Below are positions 44,330-54,955 of a DNA stretch of 64,000 nucleotides, piece by piece. Position numbers and translations under genes: made by a program. The notes beneath the pieces were generated by a model, which made no database searches, was not told the origin of the DNA, and saw only the letters and a program-made list of their open reading frames with translations. The stretch is from DATEKX01 sp963726785 (GTDB lineage: Bacteria; Acidobacteriota; Blastocatellia; UBA7656). The stretch spans positions 868,001 to 932,000 of the forward strand of contig CAVSDJ010000007.1 in assembly GCA_963726785.1 (NCBI GenBank), read 5' to 3'. The first letter of the stretch is position 1, and the number at the start of each line of letters is the position of its first letter.

Positions 44330-46475
44330 TTGCTCAAGCTTCAAACTCCGATTTACGAACTGCACCTGCACGAGATTCCGCGTCTTGCAATGAAGACGGC
44401 GCAGAAACTCGCGGCGGGCGTTGCGGCTTTTGTCGGCGCGGGCAATCCGCTTCATGTGACAATCGAAGACCTGATTCACTATTTGCCTATGCGCTACGAA
44501 GACCGCTCGAATCTCGCGCACGTGCGCGACCTCGAACATAATGTGTATGCGACCATCGAAGTCGAAGTGCGAGTCGCGGGAACATATCCGATTAAGGGCG
44601 GGCAGCTGCGCATCTTCGAGTTTTCGGGCGTTGATGAAACGGGCCAGATACGCGCTTACTGGTGGAATCAGGCTTATCTGCAAAACTCGTTTCCGAAAGG
44701 TAAGCGCGTGTTGCTCTATGGTCAGTGGAAGCGCGGGCGACGCGGATTTTTTGAAGTGGAAAATCCCGATTATGAATTCATCTCGGATGACGACGAGGCG
44801 ACGGATGCGATTCACACGGGCCGCCGCGTCCCGGTCTATCGCAAGCTGGGCGAAGTGCGCGCAAAACAACTTCGCTCCATCATGCATCACGTCATCGAGC
44901 GATTGGATTTTTCCGAAATCGAAGAATCTCTTCCCGATGAATTGATCGGGCGCAACGCGCTGATCTCGCGGGCTGACGCGCTTCGCCAGGTTCACTTTCC
45001 TGCCGAAGATGCGCCGCTTGAAATCTACAACAAATTCCAATCCTCTGCGCATCACCGGCTGATCTTTGAAGAGTTCTTCTGGCTCGGCCTTGCGATGGGG
45101 CTGCGTCGGCAGGGGCGCGAGCAATCGCCAAAGGGAACAGTCATCGAAGTCAACGACCGCGTGCGCGAGGCTGTGCGCTCTGTGCTGCCTTTCAAACCGA
45201 CGAACGCGCAAAAGCGCGTGCTGCGCGAGATAGTCACTGACATGACCGGCACAAGCCCTATGAATCGCCTGCTGCAAGGCGATGTCGGTTCGGGCAAAAC
45301 AATCGTCGCCGATTCAGGCGTCCATCGTCGCGATTGAGAACGGCTATCAGGCCGCGATCATGGTGCCGACCGAAATACTCGCCGAACAGCACGCGCGAAA
45401 CGCGAAGCGCATTCTGGCCGCATCAGTTTATCGCGTGGAGTTGCTGACGGGGTCGCTCACTGCCGCGCGCAAGCGAGAGCTTCATGCTGCTATAGAAGCG
45501 GGCGAGGTTGATCTGGTCATCGGCACGCACGCGCTGATTCAGGAAGGCGTGAACTTTCACAAGCTCGGCCTTGTGGTTATTGACGAACAGCATCGCTTTG
45601 GCGTGCTCCAACGAGCGGAGTTAATCAATCGCGGCTACAACCCCGATGTGCTGGTTATGACGGCGACGCCTATCCCGCGCTCGCTTGCGATGACCGTTTA
45701 TGGCGACCTCGATTTATCCGTCATTGACGAAATGCCGCCCGGCAGAAAGCCCGTGATAACGAAGGTGCGAGGCGAAGATGCGCGCAACAAGATTTATCAC
45801 TTCCTCGACACGATCATCCGGCAGGGGCAGCAGGTCTACATCGTCTATCCGCTCGTCGAAGAATCGGAGAAGCTCGATCTGTTGAACGCTTCTCAGATGG
45901 CCGAGCACTTGCAGACGGCAGTCTTTCCGAACTTCCGCATAGGGCTGATTCACGGGCGAATGAAGCAGGAAGAGAAAGACGCTGCGATGGAAGATTTTCG
46001 CAAAGCCTCGATTCACATTCTCGTCGCGACGACCGTGATCGAAGTCGGCGTTGACGTGCCTAATGCAAGCGTGATGATTATCGAGCACGCCGAACGGTTC
46101 GGCCTTTCGCAACTGCACCAGCTTCGCGGTCGCGTGGGACGCGGAGACGAACAGGCGTTTTGCATACTGCTTGCGGGCAACAAGCGCACGGCTGAAGCGC
46201 GCGAACGGCTCGCGATAATGGAAGAGACCAGCGACGGGTTTAAGGTGGCGGAAAAGGATTTGGAGATACGCGGGCCGGGTGAAGTGATGGGCACGCGGCA
46301 ATCGGGCGTGCCCGCGTTTCGCGTTGGCAATATCGTGCGCGACTATAAGCTGCTCGAAGCGGCCAAGCGCGAAGCAGATTATATGTTGACCGTGCGCCGC
46401 AATTCGCGCGAGACGGCGCGCATGGTCGAGTTAGTTCGCAGCCAGCCTAAATTCGGATTAGCGGCGGTCGGATAA
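44330..46475 (+). CDS. recG: ATP-dependent DNA helicase RecG (one frame break)
   Basis: RecG reverses stalled replication forks and branch-migrates Holliday junctions. The N-terminal wedge/OB domain is followed by Walker A G-D-V-G-S-G-K-T, V-V-I-D-E-Q-H-R-F-G, M-T-A-T-P-I-P-R-S, and the C-terminal Q-L-R-G-R-V-G-R-G motif. One extra base near 45311 splits the gene right after Walker A. Removing it gives about 715 residues, close to the family norm. It starts with TTG at 44330 and has GAGG upstream. Because recG is seldom lost, an assembly error is likely. Confidence 0.92.
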
Positions 46476-46550
46476 AGAGGCTCGCATACGCTAAGTACAG
46501 CGAGCGGGTCTGCGATCAGGCCAACTCCGATCGCTTACTTAATATAAAAA

Positions 46551-46575
46551 AGGCTGGCAGTTTACCTGCCAGCCT
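46551..46575 (-). terminator. Rho-independent terminator of the Clp-type gene
   Basis: 10-bp stem (46551-46560 and 46566-46575) around TTTAC. Read on the minus strand it is followed by TTTTTTATATT, a classic U-run, 12 bp after the Clp stop at 46587. Confidence 0.9.
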
Positions 46576-46586
46576 CAATCGAACAC

Positions 46587-47736
46587 TCACATTTCTATTT
46601 TATAAGCATCAAGCTGCGATGCGATCACCGTCGTCACCTGCATGGCATGGACGGATTCCATTGCCGCCGCTGCGCGGCTCGTATCTGCCTCGTCGCGGTA
46701 GAACGTAAGTTTCTGCGTCTCGTCGTTGATGTCAACCACAACCACGTCGCCTAAGTCGCACTTGTCCCGTTGCCGACAGGTTCGCAAGCGGGTTGACCAG
46801 GAATCGCTCGATGGCTCGTTTCAAATGGCGCGCGCCGTAACGATACTCTATGCCTTCGTTCAACAGAAACTCTTTCGCAGGCTCAGTAACCGTGAAATAG
46901 AACTGCTCGCCTGCGCCTTCGTTAATTCTTCGCTGCACGCCGCGCAATTCAAGGTCGAGAATCTGTCGCAACTGCTCGTGCTTGAGACTGCGGAAGACTA
47001 CAACCTTGTCAATGCGGTTCATGAACTCAGGCGAGAACCTTCGCTTTGCGGCTTCCGACGCCGTGCGATAAATCTTCTGATCAATATCGTCGGCCATCAT
47101 GCCTTTGCTCTTGGCCGGGGCGAATCCGATTGAGCCAGTGATCAACTCGCTCATCTCCTTCGCGCCGAGGTTCGACGTCATAATGATTATCGTCTGCGAG
47201 AAGTCAACTTTGCGGTTGTCGCCGAGCGTCAGCGTCCCTTTGTCCAGGACGCCAAGCAACAACTGCCATAGCGCGTCCGAAGCTTTCTCTATCTCGTCGA
47301 AAAGCACAAACGTGAACGGGTCGCGCTCGGTGTAATACTTCTCCAGATTTTCCTGCGTCAGCAACGGCGCGGTTTCGCGGTGGCCCAGATAGCCCGGAGG
47401 CGAGCCGATCAGTTTGGCGATCTCGTGCGAATGCTGGAACTCCGCGCAGTCTATTTTGACTACGGCGTTCCTATCGCCAAACAACACTTCGGCGGCGGCC
47501 TCGACTATGTGGGTCTTGCCTGAACCCGTAGGCCCAAGAAAGATCATTGTGCCGAGTGGCCGTGACGGATTTGTCATCCCTGCCTGGAAAACCTGGTACA
47601 GTGACGTGATACTGCGAATGGCTCTGTCCTGTCCGATCACGCGCGCGCGAAGCCCAGCTTCAAAGTCCTGCGCGCGCGGACTCTTTGTCTCAGGATTGAG
47701 TGCCACCAATTTTCTTATGCTCCCGTTGCTAGTCAT
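46587..47736 (-). CDS. Single-AAA Clp-type ATPase subunit (one frame break)
   Basis: Only one AAA+ module is present, equivalent to the D2 domain of ClpA/ClpB: Walker A G-P-T-G-S-G-K-T, Walker B V-L-F-D-E-I-E-K-A, sensor 1 T-S-N-L-G-A-K-E, arginine finger region F-M-N-R-I-D and a C-terminal D2-small domain with Y-G-A-R-H-L-K-R-A-I-E. About 380 residues, much shorter than the 800-residue Clp proteins. The frame breaks near 46752; the restored C-terminus continues L-G-D-V-V-V-V-D. No N-domain and no ClpP-binding loop are obvious, so it may be a stand-alone unfoldase. Confidence 0.8.
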
Positions 47737-48303
47737 TTCCCCACCTTCTTTCAGCGCCCTTTGTTATCTCGTTTACGTCCGGCCTGGCATTCTAAGTTTT
47801 CAATATCAGCCAATCCGGCTCTTATTCTGCTCACTTTCAATCGGCGTCGCTTCATCCCCTACCGGCTTGCGACTACCTATTAGTAGTTCGCAAATTTGAT
47901 GCCCATTTTCAGAATTCGGTTTCCTCGCAGGCGGCAACCCGGCTTCACTGGGTGAATGCGTTAGCCAACTTCACTTGCATCAATGATTATGACGAATTGA
48001 GGCTTAAATCGTCCGACAAGCGCGCCGAAACGCATGGCCCGACAGTTACAGAATCTGCGCCTGCTGCGCCTTGTGAATGACAAATCGTGTCACCCTTTTG
48101 GGGTAGCGGCTTGACGCATTGCTTCAATCGGCTATTAAAAGCGTCGTTCAAATATCCATCCTCTAAAAATGCCGCGAAGATTCAGAATTATTCCCCGTGT
48201 AGTGGATCGCCCTACATCGCCGCTTCCGACTGAGATTCGCTTAGAATATTAACGCGTGATGGGCTATCATAAGCGCGTTTGAAAACGGCTCTTGGAGGAA
48301 CGT
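47737..48303. other. Long intergenic region, no gene seen
   Basis: About 567 bp between the divergent Clp-type and SDR genes. I found no supported gene, repeat or structured RNA in it. It probably carries both promoters and possibly a degraded gene. Confidence 0.4.
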
Positions 48304-49083
48304 ATGAAGCTCGATGGCAAAGTCTCGATAGTGACAGGCGGAGGACGGGGGATTGGTCGCGTAATCTCCCTCAGATTCGCCAGCGAAGGCGCAGCCGTGG
48401 TCGTATCGGGAACGACGAAAGAGAATCTCGATCGGGTCGCCCAGGAGGTACGCGACCATGGTGGCCGCGCGATTGCGGCAGTCGCGGACGTGGCAGATGA
48501 AGCGGCGGTCGAGCGACTTGTCGCCGCAACGCTTGACGAGTTTGGCCGCATTGACATTCTGATAAATAACGCGGGGATTGCAGGGCCGACTGCGCTTGCA
48601 ACCGCAGTCACGCGCGAGGATTGGGACCGCACTTTCGCCATCAACCTGACGGGCGCATTCCTGTGCGCCAAGCACGTATTGCCTCACCTGATCGAGCAGC
48701 GCGGCGGTCGCATCATTAATATAACATCCATTGCAGGATTAAGAGCTTATGCGCTGCGCAGCCCTTATTCGGCGTCAAAGTGGGCGATGATCGGACTCAC
48801 ACGAACACTCGCCGAAGAAGCTGGTCGTTACGACATAACCGTGAACGCCATCGCGCCCGGCCCTGTGCGCGGGCCTCGAATAGAGAGCGTAATCCGCAAT
48901 CGCGCGGCGCAGTTGAACCGTTCGTTTGAATCCGTCGAGAGCGATTACGTCGAGCCGACTGCGCTCAAACGCATGGTAGAAGAAGACGATATAGCGGCGA
49001 TGGCCCTCTTCCTCGCGTCGGAAGAAGGCCGCAATATTACGGGCGAGACGCTTAACATCTCAGGCGGTTATCGCCTATCTTAA
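48304..49083 (+). CDS. Short-chain dehydrogenase/reductase (FabG-like)
   Basis: NAD(P)-dependent oxidoreductase. Rossmann motif T-G-G-G-R-G-I-G, N-N-A-G, catalytic Ser in T-S-I-A-G, and Y-x-x-x-K in P-Y-S-A-S-K. A 260-residue length and the G-x-Y-R-L-S end are typical of the classical family. Start 48304 follows GGAGGA. The 3' end overlaps the convergent HD-GYP gene end by 4 bp. The substrate is not readable; it is not next to fatty-acid genes. Confidence 0.88.
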   Translation: MKLDGKVSIVTGGGRGIGRVISLRFASEGAAVVVSGTTKENLDRVAQEVRDHGGRAIAAVADVADEAAVERLVAATLDEFGRIDILINNAGIAGPTALATAVTREDWDRTFAINLTGAFLCAKHVLPHLIEQRGGRIINITSIAGLRAYALRSPYSASKWAMIGLTRTLAEEAGRYDITVNAIAPGPVRGPRIESVIRNRAAQLNRSFESVESDYVEPTALKRMVEEDDIAAMALFLASEEGRNITGETLNISGGYRLS

Positions 49084-51551
49084 GACACCTTGCGCGCTTC
49101 GCCTGTGAAGTCGGGCGCGACAAGCATGCCCGTGCTCTTTCTTTGACGTTCCGCGATTATCGATGCTTGAAGCAAATGGTCAATGGTTTGCCCATCCTTC
49201 GGGTATTCAGCCACGGCGAAGCTGAGCTTGACGCGCGCGCGCTGCCCCTGTCTCACTTCAAACATAAGGCGTTCGACTTCTAATTGCGCCCGCTCGCCTA
49301 GATCGATGGCCTGAGCGCGGTCGTAGTTCCTCAACAGACAAATGAATTCATCGCCTGCTATGCGACTGAGCATGCTTCGCTCATCAATGACGCGGCGCAA
49401 TCGTTTGGCTGTTTCAGCAAGCACACGGTCGCCTACTTGATAACCGTAACTGTCGTTGACTGCGCGCAGTCCGCCTAGACTCAACGAAAGCACCACGAGC
49501 GAGCCTCCGTCCTGTTTCGCTTTCGCAATCTCTTGATCGAAACCCGCGTACAGCGCCCGCCCGTTCGGCAATCCCGTCAGCGCGTCAATCTGCAAGCTTG
49601 CTCTGGTCTGCTCGTACAGCATTGCGTGCTGAAGCGCCGTGGAAGCGAAACGGGAAACCGATTCGAGCAGATGCAGGTGATCGCTGCTGTAGCAGTCCAA
49701 CTCGCTTGTGTAGAGGGCGAGCGCCCCTATAGTCTCTTCGCCCTTCATCAGCGGATAGACTGCTGCCGTGCGATAGCCTGTTTCGTTCGCGTCCAAAAAA
49801 TTATGAAGGTCGAGCATAGCGTCCGTGTTGCTCATTGGCAGCCCGTTGATGACGACCCATCCGGCGATGCCGTGTCCCGCCGAAAGGCTTCGACCGCGAA
49901 CACGATCTGCGTTCTGGCCGAAGGCATAGGCTGCGACCGCCGAATCATCGCTCTCTTGTTTGAGGTAAACAACGCAGGTGGTGAATGGGATCATTCGCTC
50001 GATGCGATTGACCGTGAGCGTCGCAACGTCGCGCACATCGAGACTCGTGCTGAAGGTCTGGGCCATCTCGTAAAGCGCGGCCACTTCCGCGTGCGCCGCG
50101 TGAATCTGCTTGACGTAATCGGGAGTTGAAGTGGCGGCCTGCGCCAGCCCCGCTGCCGGAACCGCTTTCATCGCGCTTTCTGACAAACCGGCCTGCGTCG
50201 TCGGCGTGAGTACGGGTTGCTGGCTCGCTTTGTGCGCGGCGATTTCTTCTTCGTACTTTGACAGATCAGTGAGAAAGGCTTCGACTATTTCCGGGTCGAA
50301 CTGCGAGCCTGAATTGTTTCTGAGAAACTCGCAAGATTCATCGCGGCCCATCCCCTTGCGATATTGGCGGTCTTCACGAATCGCGTCAAAGACATCAGCC
50401 ACCGTCAGAATGCGAGCAGTAATCGGAATCTGATTGCCTTTGAGACCGTCAGGATAACCCTTGCCATCCCATCGCTCGTGATGATGGCGGACGATAGGAA
50501 CGACCGGATACGGAAAGTTGACGCGTTCCATGATCTGCGCGCCGACGACCGTGTGTATCTTCATCTTCTCGAATTCGGCGGCAGTCAGTTTGCCGGGTTT
50601 GTTTAGGATGTAATCTGGCACAGCGATCTTGCCTACATCGTGCAGCAGCGCGCCCGCTTTGAGCGCTTCAATCTCAAGCTCCGTCAAACCAAAACGGCGA
50701 GCAAGCCCCGTGGCGTAAACTTGCACTCGATAAACGTGATCGTGCGTGATCTCGTCTTTGGCATCAATCGCAGTGGCAAGCGCTTCTACCGTTGCCAGAT
50801 GCACGCGGCTGATCTTCTCCATAGTCTTTGCGCGTTCGTCGGCCTGCTTGAAATAGAAGTGGCACGTCGCAAAGATTACAGCCACCAGTGGCCCAGCCGC
50901 CAACAGCGCACCCATACCATAGTTGATGATCGCGAGATAAATTATCCCGGCTGCGGAAGCGCTGGCCATATAAGTCAAACTAGCCCATGAATAACTGGCC
51001 CACCAGAGCGGAAGAAGAGCAGTCCGCTTCTTGAGCGCATAAACTACGGCCATGAGCAATGAGTGAAGCATGAAATGCGTGGCCGAGAAAATCAGTAATG
51101 CTGCAAACAGAGTGGTGTTAGGCGTGAATGATTGATTTTGCTGCCAGTTTACGAGTAACCACTGAAACAAACTTCCCGATGCAAAGACTGATATGGATAC
51201 TACAGCAGGGCTGCCCAGCCGACTGGTCCATCGCTGTGAAGCGCGATGCGCTCCGGCCAGCGCGTCTGTCGCTGCGACCAGCGTTGCGGCTGGCGGGCCA
51301 TAAAACAGCGCCGTCAGAAATATGAAAATGTCGCCGGGAGTGATTGAAGATTTTGTGCCCGGAATGCTGATCGGACGCAGCCCGGATAAGTAGACAATCC
51401 CCATCAACGCGGCAACTCCCAGCACTCCCTGCGTGTCGAGGCGCAGCACACCTGCCACTGCCCAACTGAACGCGAGCGTGCCAAAAATGACCGTGGCAAA
51501 CCAGCAAATGCGCGCTCTCCAGTTGTAATCCGACATATCAATGAGTTGCAT
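49080..51551 (-). CDS. Membrane HD-GYP / GAF / GGDEF-like signalling protein
   Basis: Start 51551 has AAGGTGG 6 bp upstream. N-terminal about 240 residues contain several hydrophobic helices (MASE-like sensor). HD-GYP (about 250-410) has H-D-V-G-K-I-A and H-H-E-R-W-D-G-K-G-Y-P, the c-di-GMP phosphodiesterase motifs. A GAF domain follows, then a GGDEF fold where the signature reads A-G-D-E-F rather than G-G-D-E-F, so cyclase activity may be reduced or lost. Probably membrane-bound c-di-GMP turnover. Confidence 0.85.
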   Translation of the reverse strand: MQLIDMSDYNWRARICWFATVIFGTLAFSWAVAGVLRLDTQGVLGVAALMGIVYLSGLRPISIPGTKSSITPGDIFIFLTALFYGPPAATLVAATDALAGAHRASQRWTSRLGSPAVVSISVFASGSLFQWLLVNWQQNQSFTPNTTLFAALLIFSATHFMLHSLLMAVVYALKKRTALLPLWWASYSWASLTYMASASAAGIIYLAIINYGMGALLAAGPLVAVIFATCHFYFKQADERAKTMEKISRVHLATVEALATAIDAKDEITHDHVYRVQVYATGLARRFGLTELEIEALKAGALLHDVGKIAVPDYILNKPGKLTAAEFEKMKIHTVVGAQIMERVNFPYPVVPIVRHHHERWDGKGYPDGLKGNQIPITARILTVADVFDAIREDRQYRKGMGRDESCEFLRNNSGSQFDPEIVEAFLTDLSKYEEEIAAHKASQQPVLTPTTQAGLSESAMKAVPAAGLAQAATSTPDYVKQIHAAHAEVAALYEMAQTFSTSLDVRDVATLTVNRIERMIPFTTCVVYLKQESDDSAVAAYAFGQNADRVRGRSLSAGHGIAGWVVINGLPMSNTDAMLDLHNFLDANETGYRTAAVYPLMKGEETIGALALYTSELDCYSSDHLHLLESVSRFASTALQHAMLYEQTRASLQIDALTGLPNGRALYAGFDQEIAKAKQDGGSLVVLSLSLGGLRAVNDSYGYQVGDRVLAETAKRLRRVIDERSMLSRIAGDEFICLLRNYDRAQAIDLGERAQLEVERLMFEVRQGQRARVKLSFAVAEYPKDGQTIDHLLQASIIAERQRKSTGMLVAPDFTGEARKVS

Positions 51552-51719
51552 GTACCCCACCTTTATTCCACAAATTCTTTCGCAAGGCAGAGGGGCAGCC
51601 GAAATGGAGTTACTGAAAAGAGCACGAGCGGCGTTTCGGGGAGCCGCTCGCGCTCTTTCTGAATTTTTTCGCCTATACTACTCGCCAAGATTGAAGCTTT
51701 CGCTCATCACTATGCATTC

Positions 51720-51880
51720 CGACATCAGCAAGCCTTCCGACAATCACAAGGCCTTCCGGCAATCACAAGGCCTTCCGGCAATCACCAGGCCTTCTGGCAT
51801 CACTAAGCCCTTCTGGCAATCACTAAGCCTTCGGCAATCACTAAGCCTTCTGACATCACAATGCCTTCGGCCATCACCAG
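51720..51880 (-). repeat. Tandem repeat (VNTR) at the 3' end of the subtilase gene
   Basis: About eight units of roughly CCTTCGGCAATCACTAAG type (plus strand), of 18, 19, 19, 18, 20, 18, 18 bp. On the minus strand an 18-bp unit encodes G-L-V-I-A-E. The irregular lengths cause frame changes, so the present stop lies inside the array. Confidence 0.8.
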
Positions 51881-53776
51881 ACCTTGCCCTGATATGATTG
51901 CATTGCTGAGCGTCGAACCGTTGGTGAAAATGCTGTTTGAATACCCGAGGATGTCCGCGCTGATGACACCCGATGTTACCAACTGAGCGTTAGCAGTAGA
52001 TGATCCGCTGAGCGTTACAACACCGCGCACCCAAATAAGAGCGGGGTTATAGATTGCCTGGTAACGCTTAAACAGATTAACTCCCGCAAGTATGTGCGAG
52101 CCGCCTGCAAAGATGTAGCGACCCCACGCAATGTTCTGGCCGTTGACGTTGGAGACAGGAGCAGGCATCGCAGCTCCCGCGACCAACATCGACTCACCCG
52201 GTCTTAACCGTCCTTGACTAACATCCGTGCGTAACACACCGGCCAGTCGCGCTGCGCCTTCTATATTCAAAAGGCCCGCGCCCTGCTGACAGATGTTCGC
52301 GTTCGGCACCTGGGTTGCGGTGTACTGCAAGATAGCTTTGACGAGCGGCGGCGTCAGTCCGGGGTTTTTCTGCAAGAGCAGCGCAACAGCGCCAGCCACC
52401 GCAGGCGCGGCTATCGAAGTGCCGCTCAATTCCATGAAAGCATTCGCGCCTGAGCCGTTCTCGTGCAGTTGCGGATATTGCTTCACAAGCCAACCGCTTC
52501 GGGATTCGGCGGCGACGATTTTATTGCCCGGCGCTACAAGGTCAGGCTTGAGCAGATTGTCGTAATTCTTAACGTTCGATTGAGTAACGGAAAAGCCGCG
52601 CGTGGGGCCACGCGAGCTGAAGTAGGTGATTGATTCATCATTGCGCGCGTCTGTTTGATGAGTGTTGGTCGCGCCGACCGTAATGACTGTCGGGTCATTG
52701 CCGGGCGCGGAGATGCTTCCATATCGCTCAAGACCGCCTATGGTCTGGCCGTAGTTGCCGCCTGCCGCCACTACAGTAATGCCAGCCGCGACTGCGCGCC
52801 GCACTGCGCGGCACAAGGGGTCGGTTTGCCACGATTCGGACGAAGACGCGCCCAGGCTCAAATTCATCACCTTGATGTTGCGCGATGTTCTGTTGGCAAT
52901 GACCCAGTCAATGCCCGCGATTATATCGCTGGTCTGTCCAAGCCCGCGCCCATCGAGCACTCGAACATCTATCAGGTTGGCGTTCGGAGCAACGCCCATG
53001 TAGCCGCGAGAATTGCCTGAGCTGGCTGAACGCCCCGCGGCTACACCTGCGACGTGCGAGCCGTGCCCGTAGTCGTCAGTGTTACCCAGGCCGAGCAGGT
53101 CGCCCAAAAGGTTAGTAACTATCCCGAGGAGCCCTTCAAATTTAAGTAGATTAAGATTGCTTGAAACGATGTCGGTCGAAGCCGTGATGCGCGGTATGAG
53201 CCCGAGCGCGTTGTCGAAATTATTGTGACTCGACATGATGCCGGAGTCGAGTATGGCAATGCCAACGCCGCTGCCGTCGAGTCCGTTGAATGACCTTGTC
53301 AGCGGTCTATATTCCCGCACGGCATCTGCAAGTGTCGCGGCCTCAAGATGGCTCGCGCTCTGCTGTGCAAGATGGTCTCCTGTCATGCGCTCCACGTCCG
53401 AGCGAGTGGCAATAGAGAGCACCTGATTCTTAGGCAGTTCGACCAGCATGCCGTTGATCGAAGAGAACTGGCGAACTACTGTTCCGCCCGCGCGAGTCAC
53501 CGCCGTAATCAAGGCTGACGAAACAGGCCCATTGGTCTGAATCAAGGTGCGAACAGTTCGCCTTGACGGATCAGACCACACCAGCAAGTTGTTCGCGCCT
53601 AAGACTTGCTGCAGCGCGAGTGATAGCTTGTTTGTGGCATTGCCCTGTGCGTATGACCGGGTTAGAGGGAGTAAGGTGCTTAGTAAAGCTAATGTGAGGC
53701 AAAGCGCGAAAAACTTTCGAGCGCTTAATCCTTTATTTGAAATCCTGCTGAAGAGCTTTGTCATCTCTTTATCCAT
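51803..53776 (-). CDS. Secreted S8 subtilisin-like protease with repeat tail
   Basis: A signal peptide (F-F-A-L-C-L-T-L-A-L-L-S-T-L-L-P-L) is followed by an inhibitor-like prodomain. The catalytic triad is present: Asp in A-I-L-D-S-G-I-M, His in Y-G-H-G-S-H-V-A-G, Ser in S-G-T-S-I-A-A-P-A-V. The end is a repeat G-L-V-I-A-E-G-L-V. The stop at 51803 lies inside the 51720-51880 repeat array. Other frames continue through more copies to a TAG at 51678, so the original protein may have been longer. Similar subtilases with repeat tails are common in this phylum and are thought to be secreted and attached to the surface. Confidence 0.88.
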   Translation of the reverse strand: MDKEMTKLFSRISNKGLSARKFFALCLTLALLSTLLPLTRSYAQGNATNKLSLALQQVLGANNLLVWSDPSRRTVRTLIQTNGPVSSALITAVTRAGGTVVRQFSSINGMLVELPKNQVLSIATRSDVERMTGDHLAQQSASHLEAATLADAVREYRPLTRSFNGLDGSGVGIAILDSGIMSSHNNFDNALGLIPRITASTDIVSSNLNLLKFEGLLGIVTNLLGDLLGLGNTDDYGHGSHVAGVAAGRSASSGNSRGYMGVAPNANLIDVRVLDGRGLGQTSDIIAGIDWVIANRTSRNIKVMNLSLGASSSESWQTDPLCRAVRRAVAAGITVVAAGGNYGQTIGGLERYGSISAPGNDPTVITVGATNTHQTDARNDESITYFSSRGPTRGFSVTQSNVKNYDNLLKPDLVAPGNKIVAAESRSGWLVKQYPQLHENGSGANAFMELSGTSIAAPAVAGAVALLLQKNPGLTPPLVKAILQYTATQVPNANICQQGAGLLNIEGAARLAGVLRTDVSQGRLRPGESMLVAGAAMPAPVSNVNGQNIAWGRYIFAGGSHILAGVNLFKRYQAIYNPALIWVRGVVTLSGSSTANAQLVTSGVISADILGYSNSIFTNGSTLSNAIISGQGLVMAEGIVMSEGLVIAEGLVIARRA

Positions 53777-54080
53777 TTATCCTTAAGGGTCTGAGAGGCC
53801 ATGATTTACATCCACTGCCGCCCGTTTAAGAGCAAGCCCGGTGCCAGATGTGGAAAATTTCTTCATGACAACGCGATAGAGGCTGTAGCGTTTTGCATCA
53901 TCAGCACTTATAAAAAATCTCCCCGATTCAATTTTGCACTGCGATTTGATAACACGGTCACTTCGGGTAATAAGCTCTTTCAGAATGATAGAATATAAGC
54001 GGTCATACTGACCGAGCGGTCGGGCGAAACGGACAAGGCTGTCAAACTCGGCTCCTTTTGTTATACAGTGCATTTAGATT
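53777..54080. other. Intergenic region between subtilase and ubiE genes
   Basis: About 304 bp, divergent. A 97-codon minus-strand frame at 53783-54073 has no homology cue or ribosome site and I do not accept it. The gap likely holds the two promoters. Confidence 0.4.
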
Positions 54081-54827
54081 ATGGCCAGACCTGAAAAGCT
54101 CGACCTCAAAGAACACATATCCTCAAAAGAAAAGAAGCAAAGCTACGCCAACCGGCTGTTTGAAACAATCGCATCGCGCTACGACTTCTTCACAGCTTTC
54201 ATGTCCTATGGGATGGATAGCGGATGGAAGCGCGAGCTTATCAAGATGCTCAAACTCGAAGGAGATGAGGCTGCGCTCGACATAGCCTGCGGAACGGGTG
54301 ACATCACATTCGCGATTGCACAGCGATTGAACTCGGGCCGCGTCACAGGGCTGGACATCACAGCAGGGATGCTCGACATCGCCGAGCGCAAACGGCGAGA
54401 AAGGCAGATCGCAAACGTCAGCTTTCATCGCGGAGACATCATGCACATGCCTTTCGCTGATGAAACTTTCGATTGCATGACAGGAGGCTATGCGCTGCGC
54501 AACGTGCCGGATGTGGCGGCGGCGCTCATAGAGATAAAGCGCGTGCTCAAACCGTGCGGTCGTTTCTTCTCGCTCGACTTCGGTCATCCTCAGAATAAGC
54601 TTTATCGCTGGGCTTATCTTCGCTATCTCATCGTAATCGGTTCAGCAGTAGGAATTGTGATGCACGGCGATGCGGACACATATCGCTACATACCCGAAAC
54701 GCTGAAGCTCTATCCGGGCCAGCGCGGCGTGCAAGAGTTAATGGACAGGGCAGGATTTGTTGAAACAGGCTTTCGCCAGTTCGGCGGCGGCATCATGGCG
54801 ATCAACTACGGCGCAAAGCCACGATGA
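54081..54827 (+). CDS. ubiE: UbiE/MenG-type quinone methyltransferase
   Basis: SAM-dependent C-methyltransferase of menaquinone (or ubiquinone) biosynthesis. Motifs: A-S-R-Y-D-F-F-T-A-F-M-S-Y-G-M-D, L-D-I-A-C-G-T-G-D-I-T, and Y-A-L-R-N-V-P-D. The 248-residue length fits the family, with no frame problems. Acidobacteriota mostly use menaquinone, so I would read it as demethylmenaquinone methyltransferase. It stands alone on this strand. Confidence 0.92.
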   Translation: MARPEKLDLKEHISSKEKKQSYANRLFETIASRYDFFTAFMSYGMDSGWKRELIKMLKLEGDEAALDIACGTGDITFAIAQRLNSGRVTGLDITAGMLDIAERKRRERQIANVSFHRGDIMHMPFADETFDCMTGGYALRNVPDVAAALIEIKRVLKPCGRFFSLDFGHPQNKLYRWAYLRYLIVIGSAVGIVMHGDADTYRYIPETLKLYPGQRGVQELMDRAGFVETGFRQFGGGIMAINYGAKPR

Positions 54828-54898
54828 GAAGCGGAGGATAATTAAAAGCGTGTTTTATATCCTCGCAGTGCCTGAAAGCGCGGACGGGGCAAAGCAAA

Positions 54899-54931
54899 GC
54901 GGCCAGCAAGCCTGTGTGACTTGCTGGCCGC
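54899..54931. terminator. Hairpin terminator between convergent genes
   Basis: Perfect 12-bp stem (54899-54910 and 54920-54931) with a 9-nt loop, between the convergent ubiE and calcium-loop-protein genes. The flanking GCTTTGCTTTG on the minus strand gives a weak T-rich tract. Confidence 0.75.
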
Positions 54932-54955
54932 TTCCTGTTTCCTCTTATCGCCTGC

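Noticed and set aside
53783..54073. 97-codon minus-strand open frame between the subtilase and ubiE
   Set aside because: No ribosome site, no domain cue, and it runs through the likely ubiE promoter.
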